Assembly: GCA_023435325.1 (NCBI GenBank)
Contig: JAEYRT010000047.1
Location: 1-7,611 of the forward strand
Source: Pseudomonadota bacterium
GTDB lineage: Bacteria > Pseudomonadota > Gammaproteobacteria > Burkholderiales > Burkholderiaceae_C
DNA: 7,611 bases
Direction: 5' to 3'
Shown: in pieces, positions 1 through 5,279 of the stretch
How the letters are laid out: every line of letters begins with the position of its first letter
How positions within the stretch are numbered: position 1 is the first letter of the stretch
Notes under the pieces: generated by a model
Told to the model about the DNA's origin: nothing
Databases searched by the model: none
Seen by the model: the letters and a program-made list of their open reading frames with translations, nothing else
Program-made: the position numbers and the translations under genes

Positions 1-635
1 GGGCCGTAGAAGGCGCTGGCGTACTTGGCGCTGTAGGCCATGATCTTGGTGTAGATGTGGCCTTGCAGCTCCAGCGCTTCGCGGATGGCACCGATGCGGC
101 CGTCCATCATGTCGCTGGGCGCCACCATGTCCACACCGGCTTCGGCATGGGTCAGTGCCTGGCCCACCAATACTTCCACGGTTTCCTCGTTGAGGATGTA
201 GCCGGTCTCGTCCAGGATGCCGTCTTGGCCGTGGCTGGTGTAGGGGTCCAGCGCCACATCGGTCATCACGCCTAGTTGGGGGAATTCTTCTTTCAGCGCG
301 CGCACCACGCGGGGGATCAGGCCGTCGGGGTTGAGTGCTTCTTTGCCGTCAGGTGTTTTCAGGCTGGTGTCAATGGCCGGAAACAGCGCCAGCACGGGGA
401 TTTCCAGCTTCACGCATTCTTCGGCTACCGGCAGCAGCAGATCCAGGCTCAGGCGCTCCACGCCGGGCATGGAGGCAATGGCTTCGCGGCGGTTGGTGCC
501 TTCGTGCACAAACACGGGGTAGATGAAGTCGTGCGCCGACAAGCGGCTTTCGCGCACCAGGTTACGGGTGAAGGCGTCGCGGCGCAGACGACGCGGACGG
601 CTTTGCGGGAAAGGGGTAGGGCTAGACAGATGCAT
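1..635 (-). CDS. hemB: Delta-aminolevulinic acid dehydratase (porphobilinogen synthase), 5' part, cut by window edge
   Basis: HemB condenses two molecules of 5-aminolevulinate to porphobilinogen, the first common step of cytoplasmic tetrapyrrole synthesis. The frame read leftward from 635 gives 211 codons of a protein that is usually about 330-340 residues; the rest lies beyond position 1. It starts MHLSSPTPFPQSRPRRLRRD and carries the family signatures LVRESRLSAHDFIYPVFV (26-43), the metal-site loop DVALDPYTSHGQDG (126-139), APSDMMDGRIGAIR (172-185) and TKIMAYSAKYASAFYG (196-211). K204 in SAKYAS is the first of the two Schiff-base lysines; the second is outside the window. The three cysteines of zinc-type HemB are replaced by A128, D130 and D138, which points to a Mg/monovalent-cation type enzyme. 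The ATG at 635 is the first start after an in-frame TGA about seven codons upstream. No strong ribosome binding site is visible. The gene is divergent from hemJ. Confidence 0.96.
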   Translation of the reverse strand, partial: MHLSSPTPFPQSRPRRLRRDAFTRNLVRESRLSAHDFIYPVFVHEGTNRREAIASMPGVERLSLDLLLPVAEECVKLEIPVLALFPAIDTSLKTPDGKEALNPDGLIPRVVRALKEEFPQLGVMTDVALDPYTSHGQDGILDETGYILNEETVEVLVGQALTHAEAGVDMVAPSDMMDGRIGAIREALELQGHIYTKIMAYSAKYASAFYG

Positions 636-678
636 GCCGCCATTGTGCGCCTGTCAGCGTCACCTTGCGAGGGTTGAC

Positions 679-691
679 ACCTGACGCAGGT
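679..691. promoter_or_regulatory. Small inverted repeat beside a TTGACA hexamer upstream of hemB
   Basis: ACCTG-ACG-CAGGT is a perfect 5-3-5 inverted repeat. It overlaps by one base a consensus -35 hexamer TTGACA on the + strand (674-679). No acceptable -10 lies 16-18 bp downstream of that hexamer; the nearest TA-rich hexamer, TATGGC at 691, is only 11 bp away. The site lies 44-56 bp upstream of the hemB start, a plausible place for an operator, but short repeats like this occur by chance. No convincing hemB promoter was found on the minus strand. Confidence 0.2.
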
Positions 692-737
692 ATGGCAAAC
701 CGTTGGGGATAGCCCGGGTGCACGGACAGGGGGGCGA

Positions 738-746
738 TGCTAGATT
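738..746 (+). promoter_or_regulatory. Extended -10 promoter candidate for the small RNA
   Basis: TGC-TAGATT is a TGn-extended -10 element. The hexamer matches TATAAT at four of six positions, including the key T1, A2 and T6. No good -35 hexamer lies 16-18 bp upstream (GTGCAC at 718 is poor), which an extended -10 can tolerate. Transcription would begin around 752-754, directly before the stem-loops that end in the terminator at 821-848. The call rests partly on this fit with the downstream structure. Confidence 0.4.
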
Positions 747-751
747 CCTTC

Positions 752-848
752 CCTGAAAGCGGCTTGCCGCATTCCCTGCTTCACCTCCCTGAGCAGGCCT
801 CTTCACGGAGGATTTTGTGAAGCCCGGCTGCAAGCCGGGCTTTTTTTT
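752..848 (+). ncRNA. Candidate small RNA of about 95 nt with anti-SD and SD loops, ending in an intrinsic terminator
   Basis: No protein-coding frame fits this stretch, yet it ends in a strong + strand terminator while the only gene upstream (hemB) runs the other way. Reading 5' to 3', stem-loops follow one another. GCGG-CTTG-CCGC occupies 759-770. CCTGCT/AGCAGG (775-780 with 792-797, plus a G-U pair) encloses a loop holding ACCTCCC. CTTCAC/GTGAAG (801-806 with 817-822) encloses the loop GGAGGATTTT. The terminator hairpin covers 821-841 and overlaps the previous stem by two bases. ACCTCC equals the anti-Shine-Dalgarno sequence, so the RNA could base-pair with ribosome binding sites of mRNAs. 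The 5' end is inferred from the extended -10 at 738-746. Alternatives are a terminated leader (attenuator) of hemJ, or a 3' remnant of an element lost upstream. I do not recognise a named RNA family. Structure is seen; function is inference. Confidence 0.6.
821..848 (+). terminator. Rho-independent terminator of the small RNA candidate
   Basis: AGCCCGGCT (821-829) and AGCCGGGCT (833-841) form a perfect nine-base-pair, GC-rich stem with a GCA loop. A run of eight T (841-848) follows, its first T closing the stem. This is a textbook intrinsic terminator for + strand transcription. There is no matching T-run in the other direction, so it does not serve hemB. It lies just upstream of hemJ and must end, or attenuate, a transcript that began between about 640 and 800. 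Confidence 0.9.
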
Positions 849-880
849 CCAGACTGCGCAGCCAGGGAGCGGCTTACACT

Positions 881-1303
881 GTGACCATGTTGTGGGTCAA
901 AGCTTTTCATATCGTCTTCGTGACCAGCTGGTTTGCGGGGCTGTTTTATTTGCCGCGTATCTTCGTGAATCTGGCGATGGTCACCCCGGGCTCCGTGTCC
1001 GAGCGCGATCGGTTGATCGGCATGTCTCAGCGCTTGCTGCGTTTTTCCACCATCCTGGCAGTGCCCGCCGTTGGGCTGGGCCTGTGGCTGTGGCTGGGTT
1101 ATGGCTTTGCCGGTGGCTGGCTGCATGCCAAGCTGGCGCTGGTACTGGCCGTGATTGCCTACCATTACAGCTGTGCGGTGCTGCTGCGTCAGCTGGTGGC
1201 CGACAACTGCCAGCGCAGCCATCGGTGGTTTCGCTGGTACAACGAATTGCCGGTGCTGCTGCTGCTGGCCATCGTCATCCTCGTGGTCGTCAAACCCTTT
1301 TAA
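881..1303 (+). CDS. hemJ: HemJ-family protoporphyrinogen IX oxidase (CopD-like/UPF0093 membrane protein)
   Basis: HemJ is an inner-membrane heme-binding protein that oxidises protoporphyrinogen IX to protoporphyrin IX, the penultimate step of heme synthesis, in bacteria without HemG or HemY. The 140-residue product matches the family in length and pattern. LWVKAFHIVFVTSWFAGLFYLPR (4-26) is the first membrane segment, with the conserved His (H10). Further segments lie near 56-75, 82-103 (HAKLALVL with the conserved K84, then YHYSC) and 123-138 (ELPVLLLLAIVILVVVKPF, the family C-terminus). The GTG at 881 is chosen because AGGGAG at 864-869 lies 11 nt upstream. The ATG at 887 gives the more typical N-terminus MLWVKAFH but is 17 nt from that site, so either is possible. 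It is divergent from hemB. Such proteins are often labelled only 'CopD family'; activity here is inferred by family. Confidence 0.85.
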   Translation: MTMLWVKAFHIVFVTSWFAGLFYLPRIFVNLAMVTPGSVSERDRLIGMSQRLLRFSTILAVPAVGLGLWLWLGYGFAGGWLHAKLALVLAVIAYHYSCAVLLRQLVADNCQRSHRWFRWYNELPVLLLLAIVILVVVKPF

Positions 1304-1337
1304 ATCCTTGTAAGCCTCGAACCGAGGGGGGCTGACT

Positions 1338-2441
1338 GTGTTCAAAACTTCGGCCTGGCCGCTGGCCATGCTGTATTTCGCCTTGATTGTGTTTGCCAGC
1401 CTGTTTCCATTTGAAGGCTGGCGGGCGCAGGGCATCTCGCCGTGGGTGTTCGTGACGGCGCCACTGCCTCCGCCTTACTGGACGTGGTTTGACGTCAACA
1501 CCAATATTGCCGGCTATGTGCCGCTGGGCTTTTTGCTGGCATTGGGTGGCTTGCGCAGCGGCTGGGGCGCGTGGTCCTTGCCAGCGGCCATGGTGGCAGG
1601 CGCTGCGCTGTCGCTGAGCATGGAGTTTCTGCAAATCTTCCTGCCCCGGCGTGTGCCATCCAATATGGATTTCGTGACCAATGCACTGGGTGTGACTCTG
1701 GGAGCGTTGGTCGCTGGGGCGCTGGAGTGGCTGGGGCTGCTGCAGCGCTGGAGCGTGTTTCGTGAACGCTGGTTCGGGGTTCAGCCGCAGGGAGGACTGG
1801 TCCTCATAGGTCTGTGGCCGATAGCACTGTTGTTTCCTGCGGGCCTGCCCTTTGGGTTGGGACAGGTGCTGGAGCGTCTCGACAAAACCCTGGACGTCTG
1901 GCTCGAAGGAACCCCTTTCATGGACTGGCTGCCGTTGCGCGAAGCACCTTTGGTGCCTTTGGCACCCAGTGCGGAAATGCTGTGCGTCATGCTGGGGCTG
2001 CTTGCACCTTGCCTGCTGGGCTATATGCTGATCGTGCAGAAGTGGCGCCGCGCCGTGTTTGCCATGGTGGCTTTGGTGGCGGGCGTGGCAGCCACGACCC
2101 TGTCGGCCGCCATGGCCTATGGCCCTGCGCATGCCTGGGAGTGGCTGACCTTGCCGACACAAGCCGGTCTGGTGGCAGCCATTTTGCTGGCCGCCTGCGC
2201 CTTGCCCGTGCCCCGGCACTGGTGCGCGCTGCTATTGCTGCTGGTGCTGATGTGGCAGCTCAACTGGCTGAATCAGGCGCCGCTCAATCCTTATTTCGCG
2301 GACACGCTCCAGTCCTGGGAGCAGGGGCGCTTCATGCGGTTTTATGGGCTGGGTCAATGGCTGGGCTGGATCTGGCCGTATGCAGTGCTGGTGTATGTGG
2401 CTTTGCGCCTGACCCAGCGTCAAGCCAAAGCGCAGACCTAG
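1338..2441 (+). CDS. VanZ-family multi-pass membrane protein
   Basis: The 367-residue product is strongly hydrophobic. Its N-terminal third is a VanZ-like domain: first membrane segment about 8-25 ending SLFPFEGW; then D52, N56, GY (59-60) and PLG (62-64); a segment near 80-94; then the family block ME-LQ-F-P-R--S--D---N--G with E96, Q99, P103, R105, S108, D111, N115 and G118. The remaining 220 residues add roughly five or six hydrophobic segments (about 152-172, 213-233, 240-260, 270-288, 295-312, 343-358) and form a long extension over the minimal VanZ domain. VanZ itself gives low-level teicoplanin resistance in enterococci by an unclear route; the function of proteobacterial members is unknown and resistance should not be assumed. 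The GTG start has a strong GAGGGGGG at 1324-1331, 6 nt away. It follows hemJ by 34 nt and probably shares its transcript. Confidence 0.85.
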   Translation: MFKTSAWPLAMLYFALIVFASLFPFEGWRAQGISPWVFVTAPLPPPYWTWFDVNTNIAGYVPLGFLLALGGLRSGWGAWSLPAAMVAGAALSLSMEFLQIFLPRRVPSNMDFVTNALGVTLGALVAGALEWLGLLQRWSVFRERWFGVQPQGGLVLIGLWPIALLFPAGLPFGLGQVLERLDKTLDVWLEGTPFMDWLPLREAPLVPLAPSAEMLCVMLGLLAPCLLGYMLIVQKWRRAVFAMVALVAGVAATTLSAAMAYGPAHAWEWLTLPTQAGLVAAILLAACALPVPRHWCALLLLLVLMWQLNWLNQAPLNPYFADTLQSWEQGRFMRFYGLGQWLGWIWPYAVLVYVALRLTQRQAKAQT

Positions 2442-2453
2442 AATGCCTGCATC

Positions 2454-2798
2454 ATGAGCGACAACACATCCAGCGGCTACTACAGCCGCCACATCTTCTT
2501 TTGTTTGAATGAGCGCCCGAATGGCGAGGACTGCTGTGCACTGCACGGAGCCAAAGCGGGTTTTGACCATTGCAAGAAGGCCGTCAAGGACGCCGGGCTG
2601 GCAGGCAAGGGCCAGGTCCGCGTGAACAAGGCCGGATGCCTGGATCGCTGCGCGGCGGGTCCGGTCGCAGTGGTGTACCCGGAAGGTACGTGGTACACCT
2701 TTGTGGACAACGAGGACATTGATGAAATCGTTGAGTCCCACCTCAAGAATGGCCAGGTGGTGGAGCGCTTGCTGGTTCCACCGGAACTTGGCCGCTGA
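2454..2798 (+). CDS. Thioredoxin-like [2Fe-2S] ferredoxin
   Basis: The 114-residue protein has the pattern of the small thioredoxin-fold ferredoxins. YYSRHIFFC (9-17) gives the first Cys, followed by ERPNGEDCCALHG (20-32) with C27 and C28, and GCLDRCAAGPVAVVYPEGTWY (61-81) with C62 and C66. Likely cluster ligands are C17, one of C27/C28, C62 and C66; C40 is an extra cysteine. Such proteins carry a 2Fe-2S cluster and act as cytoplasmic electron carriers; the partner enzyme is unknown. The ATG lies 12 nt after the VanZ stop codon, with no recognisable Shine-Dalgarno sequence between, so translation is probably coupled to the upstream gene. Its place behind a heme oxidase candidate and a membrane protein does not reveal a specific partner. 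Confidence 0.9.
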   Translation: MSDNTSSGYYSRHIFFCLNERPNGEDCCALHGAKAGFDHCKKAVKDAGLAGKGQVRVNKAGCLDRCAAGPVAVVYPEGTWYTFVDNEDIDEIVESHLKNGQVVERLLVPPELGR

Positions 2799-2850
2799 AA
2801 AGAACTCAGACACGCGATTGAAGCATTTTTGTTATTTGGCGCCCGTAGAC

Positions 2851-2870
2851 TCAGCGCTGAATGCTATGAA
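2851..2870 (+). promoter_or_regulatory. Possible promoter with adjoining palindrome upstream of the hydrolase gene
   Basis: TCAGCGCTGA (2851-2860) is a perfect 10-bp palindrome. One base later comes TGC-TATGAA (2862-2870), an extended -10 with T1, A2, T3 and A5 matched. No good -35 is found at normal spacing. The arrangement fits a start point in the 91-100 bp gap between the ferredoxin and hydrolase genes, with a possible operator against the -10. It is weak evidence, and no terminator for the ferredoxin gene is seen here, so read-through may also supply the hydrolase. Confidence 0.3.
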
Positions 2871-2898
2871 TTAGGTAGTTTTTTGCGAGGTGCCGCCG

Positions 2899-3531
2899 TT
2901 GAATGCCCAGACAGAACGCTTTTCCCTTACCGGCGCTGCCGGCGTGATTGAAGCATTGCGCGATCGCCCTGCGGGCGCACCCAAAGGGGTGGCAGTGATT
3001 GCACACCCCCATCCGCTGTTTGGGGGCACCATGGACAACAAAGTGGTGCAAACCCTGGCGCGCGCATTCGTGCAGACTGGCTGGGAGGCCATCCGCTTCA
3101 ATTTTCGTGGCGTTGGCGCCAGTCAGGGTGAACATGATGCAGGCCGCGGAGAAGCACAGGATCTGCTGGAAGTGGTGCGCCAGGTAGCGCCACAAGGCCC
3201 CTTGGCGCTGGCCGGTTTCTCGTTTGGCGCCTTCGTGACCACGCATGCCGTGGCTGCACTCTGGGATGAGGGGCGGATCGAGAAGGTGGTGCTGGTCGGC
3301 ACGGCTGCCAGCCGGTTCGAGCCCGCCACCTTGCCATCCGACGCACATGCATGCACGCTGGTGCTGCACGGCGAAAAGGACGATACCGTGCCGTTGCAGT
3401 CCGTGATGGACTGGGCCCGTCCGCAGATACTGCCTGTAACAGTTGTCCCGGATGGAGGTCATTTCTTCCACGGACAATTGCCCTTGCTCAAAGGGCTGGT
3501 GGCTCGCCACCTCAGTGCTTCACATGTGTGA
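2899..3531 (+). CDS. Alpha/beta hydrolase, short COG2945-like type
   Basis: The 210-residue protein is a compact alpha/beta-hydrolase. Strand 3 leads to HPHPLFGGTMDNKVV (36-50), a signature of this group and the likely oxyanion-hole region. FNFRGVGASQGEHD (67-80) follows. The nucleophile elbow GFSFGA places Ser at S108. HGEKDDTVP (157-165) gives the catalytic Asp (D161) and GGHFFHG (186-192) the catalytic His (H188). There is no signal peptide, so it is probably cytoplasmic; the substrate is unknown. The start is a choice. TTG at 2899 (MNAQTERFSL) has GCGAGG 8 nt upstream, while the GTG at 2890 overlaps that purine tract and would add three residues without a usable ribosome binding site. The carboxypeptidase gene follows after 45 nt. 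Confidence 0.88.
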   Translation: MNAQTERFSLTGAAGVIEALRDRPAGAPKGVAVIAHPHPLFGGTMDNKVVQTLARAFVQTGWEAIRFNFRGVGASQGEHDAGRGEAQDLLEVVRQVAPQGPLALAGFSFGAFVTTHAVAALWDEGRIEKVVLVGTAASRFEPATLPSDAHACTLVLHGEKDDTVPLQSVMDWARPQILPVTVVPDGGHFFHGQLPLLKGLVARHLSASHV

Positions 3532-3576
3532 AGGTGATTGCCTGTTGATGTTGAAATTAGAGAATCCGAGTTGTTC

Positions 3577-4746
3577 ATGAAGCCTGTTTTATCGACCCTG
3601 CGCACGCTGGCACTGACCGCGGCTTTGGCTCCCCTGTGGGCGAATGCCCAGATCGCACAGTTGCAACCGCCAGAAATTGCGGCCCATACCTATATGCTGG
3701 TGGATGTCACTGCCAACCAGGTGCTGGCCTCTAAGGATGTGGATGCGCCGGTCGAGCCCGCATCGCTGACCAAGCTGATGACGGCCTATCTGGTGTTTGA
3801 TGCGTTGCGCGCCAAGAAGATCACGCTGGAGCAGCGCTTGCCGGTGAGTGAGCAGGCGTGGAAGATGCCTGGTTCGCGCATGTTCATCGACCCCAAGATG
3901 CAGGTGCCGGTGGAAGACCTGCTCAAGGGCATGATTGTGCAGTCGGGCAATGATGCGACCATGGCGCTGGCCGAGGGCGTTGGCGGGACCAAGGAAAACT
4001 TTGTGCGCCTGATGAATGAGCAGGCCAAGGCGCTGGGCATGACCGGCACCTCGTACAAGAACCCGGAAGGTCTGACGGAAGCGGGTCACTACACCACAGC
4101 GCGCGACCTGTCCATTCTGTCTATGCGTTTGATGCGCGACTTCCCAGAGTACACGCACTATTACTCCATCAAGGAGTACCGCTACCCCGGAACGCCCGCA
4201 GCCAATGGACGCAATCGCAATACATTGCTGTTCCGCGATCCATCGGTCGATGGCCTCAAGACCGGCCATACCAATGCTGCCGGTTATTGCCTGATTTCCA
4301 CTGCCAACCGCAGCTTGCCCAATGTGGGCGAACGCCGCTTGCTCTCGATTTTGCTGGGTGCTGCCTCTGACAATGCCCGTGCCAATGAAAGCCAGAAGCT
4401 GCTGAATTGGGGCTATACCGCATATGACGCCGTCAAGCTTTTCGACGCGGCGCAGGCCATGGAAGAGGTGCAGATCTGGAAGGGCTCGCAAAGCACGATC
4501 AAGGTGGGGCGTGACGCTGCAACGGTGGTGACCGTTCCTGCCGGGAGCGCGGGCAAGGTGACGACGCAACTGGTGCGCACGGATCCGCTGATGGCGCCGG
4601 TTGCCAAGGGGCAGCAGGTGGGTACTTTGAAGGTGCTCGTCGGTGAACAGGTCGCAGCCGAGCTGCCGGTGGTGGCCTTGGAAGCTGTCTCCGAGGGCGG
4701 CTTCTTCCGCCGCCTGTGGGATTCCATCCGTCTTTGGATCCGCTAA
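3577..4746 (+). CDS. dacA: D-alanyl-D-alanine carboxypeptidase, PBP5/6 family (low-molecular-weight penicillin-binding protein)
   Basis: This periplasmic serine DD-carboxypeptidase removes the terminal D-Ala from peptidoglycan pentapeptides and so limits cross-linking. The 389-residue product has a signal peptide (about 1-24, ending ANA before Q25). The catalytic motifs are SLTK (63-66, acyl-enzyme Ser63 and Lys66), SGN (123-125) and KTG (228-230). A PBP5-type C-terminal beta domain (about 295-370) follows, then the terminal stretch GGFFRRLWDSIRLWIR (374-389), an amphipathic helix that anchors family members to the outer face of the inner membrane. The ATG at 3577 is chosen because it begins the signal peptide; the frame is open back to a TTG at 3538 but the extra residues are not signal-like. 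The Shine-Dalgarno is weak (GAG at 3568-3570). dacA and dacC cannot be told apart from sequence alone. Its stop lies 155 nt before rpsL. Confidence 0.95.
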   Translation: MKPVLSTLRTLALTAALAPLWANAQIAQLQPPEIAAHTYMLVDVTANQVLASKDVDAPVEPASLTKLMTAYLVFDALRAKKITLEQRLPVSEQAWKMPGSRMFIDPKMQVPVEDLLKGMIVQSGNDATMALAEGVGGTKENFVRLMNEQAKALGMTGTSYKNPEGLTEAGHYTTARDLSILSMRLMRDFPEYTHYYSIKEYRYPGTPAANGRNRNTLLFRDPSVDGLKTGHTNAAGYCLISTANRSLPNVGERRLLSILLGAASDNARANESQKLLNWGYTAYDAVKLFDAAQAMEEVQIWKGSQSTIKVGRDAATVVTVPAGSAGKVTTQLVRTDPLMAPVAKGQQVGTLKVLVGEQVAAELPVVALEAVSEGGFFRRLWDSIRLWIR

Positions 4747-4808
4747 AAGATCCGAAAAAAGGCAGTGCGCTCAATATCTTGGCCGCTGCCGTTGAATTGT
4801 GTGGTGAC

Positions 4809-4837
4809 TTGCCCTTTGCTTGCCAAACTGGTACAGT
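4809..4837 (+). promoter_or_regulatory. Promoter of the str operon (rpsL)
   Basis: TTGCCC (4809-4814) and TACAGT (4832-4837) are separated by exactly 17 bp; each matches its sigma-70 hexamer at four of six positions. The predicted start point, about 4843-4845, would give a leader of nearly 60 nt before rpsL. This is the best promoter in the 155-bp gap after the carboxypeptidase gene. Confidence 0.6.
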
Positions 4838-4843
4838 GGAGGG

Positions 4844-4864
4844 CTTTTCGGAATTTCCGAAGGG
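4844..4864 (+). promoter_or_regulatory. Leader hairpin at the 5' end of the str operon mRNA
   Basis: CTTTTCGGA (4844-4852) pairs with TCCGAAGGG (4856-4864) in nine pairs, two of them G-U, around a three-base loop. It would sit at the very 5' end of a transcript starting near 4843. T-rich sequence follows but not directly at the stem base, so it is not a standard terminator. A stabilising 5' stem or a regulatory target are both possible. Confidence 0.4.
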
Positions 4865-4882
4865 TTTCACGTTTTCGTTTTT

Positions 4883-4898
4883 TACGTTTAGGGACGTA
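4883..4898 (+). promoter_or_regulatory. rpsL ribosome binding site in a hairpin loop
   Basis: TACGT (4883-4887) and ACGTA (4894-4898) can form a five-pair stem around TTAGGG, so the Shine-Dalgarno AGGG(A) (4890-4894) is mostly in the loop, 7 nt from the rpsL ATG at 4902. The ribosome binding site is real by position; the stem is short and AT-rich, so its importance is uncertain. Confidence 0.45.
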
Positions 4899-4901
4899 TA
4901 T

Positions 4902-5279
4902 ATGCCAACCATTAACCAACTCGTGCGCCAGGGCCGCACGGTAGAAGTTGTTAAATCCAAGAGCCCTGCTATGGAAAACTGCCCCCAGCGCCGTGGCGTT
5001 TGCACTCGCGTGTACACCACAACGCCTAAGAAGCCTAACTCGGCTTTGCGTAAGGTGGCCAAGGTGCGTCTGACCAACGGTTTCGAAGTGATTTCGTACA
5101 TCGGTGGTGAAGGCCACAACCTGCAAGAGCACAGCGTGGTGCTGGTGCGTGGCGGTCGTGTAAAGGACTTGCCAGGTGTGCGTTACCACATCGTTCGCGG
5201 TTCTCTGGACCTGCAAGGTGTGAAGGATCGTAAGCAAGCCCGTTCCAAGTACGGTGCTAAGAAGCCTAAGGCCAAGTAA
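4902..5279 (+). CDS. rpsL: 30S ribosomal protein S12
   Basis: S12 lies at the decoding centre of the small subunit and governs translational accuracy. The 125-residue product is full length and collinear with the family: MPTINQLVRQGR at the start, CPQRRGVCTRVYTTTPKKPNSALRK (27-51), then GGEGHNLQEHSVVLVRGGRVKDLPGVRYH (68-96) and the basic tail. K43 and K88, the positions where substitutions cause streptomycin resistance, are both the wild-type lysine, so a sensitive allele is expected. D89 is the residue methylthiolated by RimO in E. coli. The frame is open far upstream (to 4716), but the canonical N-terminus and the ribosome binding site fix the ATG at 4902. It is first in the rpsL-rpsG-fusA order. 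Its direct upstream neighbour is a carboxypeptidase gene, not rpoC. Confidence 0.99.
   Translation: MPTINQLVRQGRTVEVVKSKSPAMENCPQRRGVCTRVYTTTPKKPNSALRKVAKVRLTNGFEVISYIGGEGHNLQEHSVVLVRGGRVKDLPGVRYHIVRGSLDLQGVKDRKQARSKYGAKKPKAK

Noticed and set aside
276..677. + strand open frame over hemB
   Set aside because: It is the reverse complement of the clear HemB coding frame and shows no protein features of its own.
674..696. Promoter built from the consensus TTGACA at 674
   Set aside because: The only TA-rich hexamer (TATGGC at 691) is 11 bp away, too close for sigma-70; no other -10 fits at 16-18 bp.
817..1335. Open frame from GTG 817 with GGAGG five bases upstream
   Set aside because: It would translate through the terminator hairpin and then out of frame across hemJ. 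The encoded residues look like no protein; the GGAGG is better explained as an RNA loop.
1290..2219. 309-codon open frame on the minus strand
   Set aside because: Antisense to the VanZ-family gene; rich in Gln, His and Arg with no recognisable domain, and it has no convincing ribosome binding site.
3589..4569. 326-codon open frame on the minus strand
   Set aside because: Antisense to the carboxypeptidase gene, which has all three catalytic motifs; the reverse frame has no family features.
4733..4756. Hairpin over the carboxypeptidase stop codon (TTTGGATC with GATCCGAA)
   Set aside because: Eight pairs with one G-U are possible, but an A-run rather than a T-run follows, so it is not a + strand intrinsic terminator. 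The loop contains the stop codon and no regulatory role is evident.
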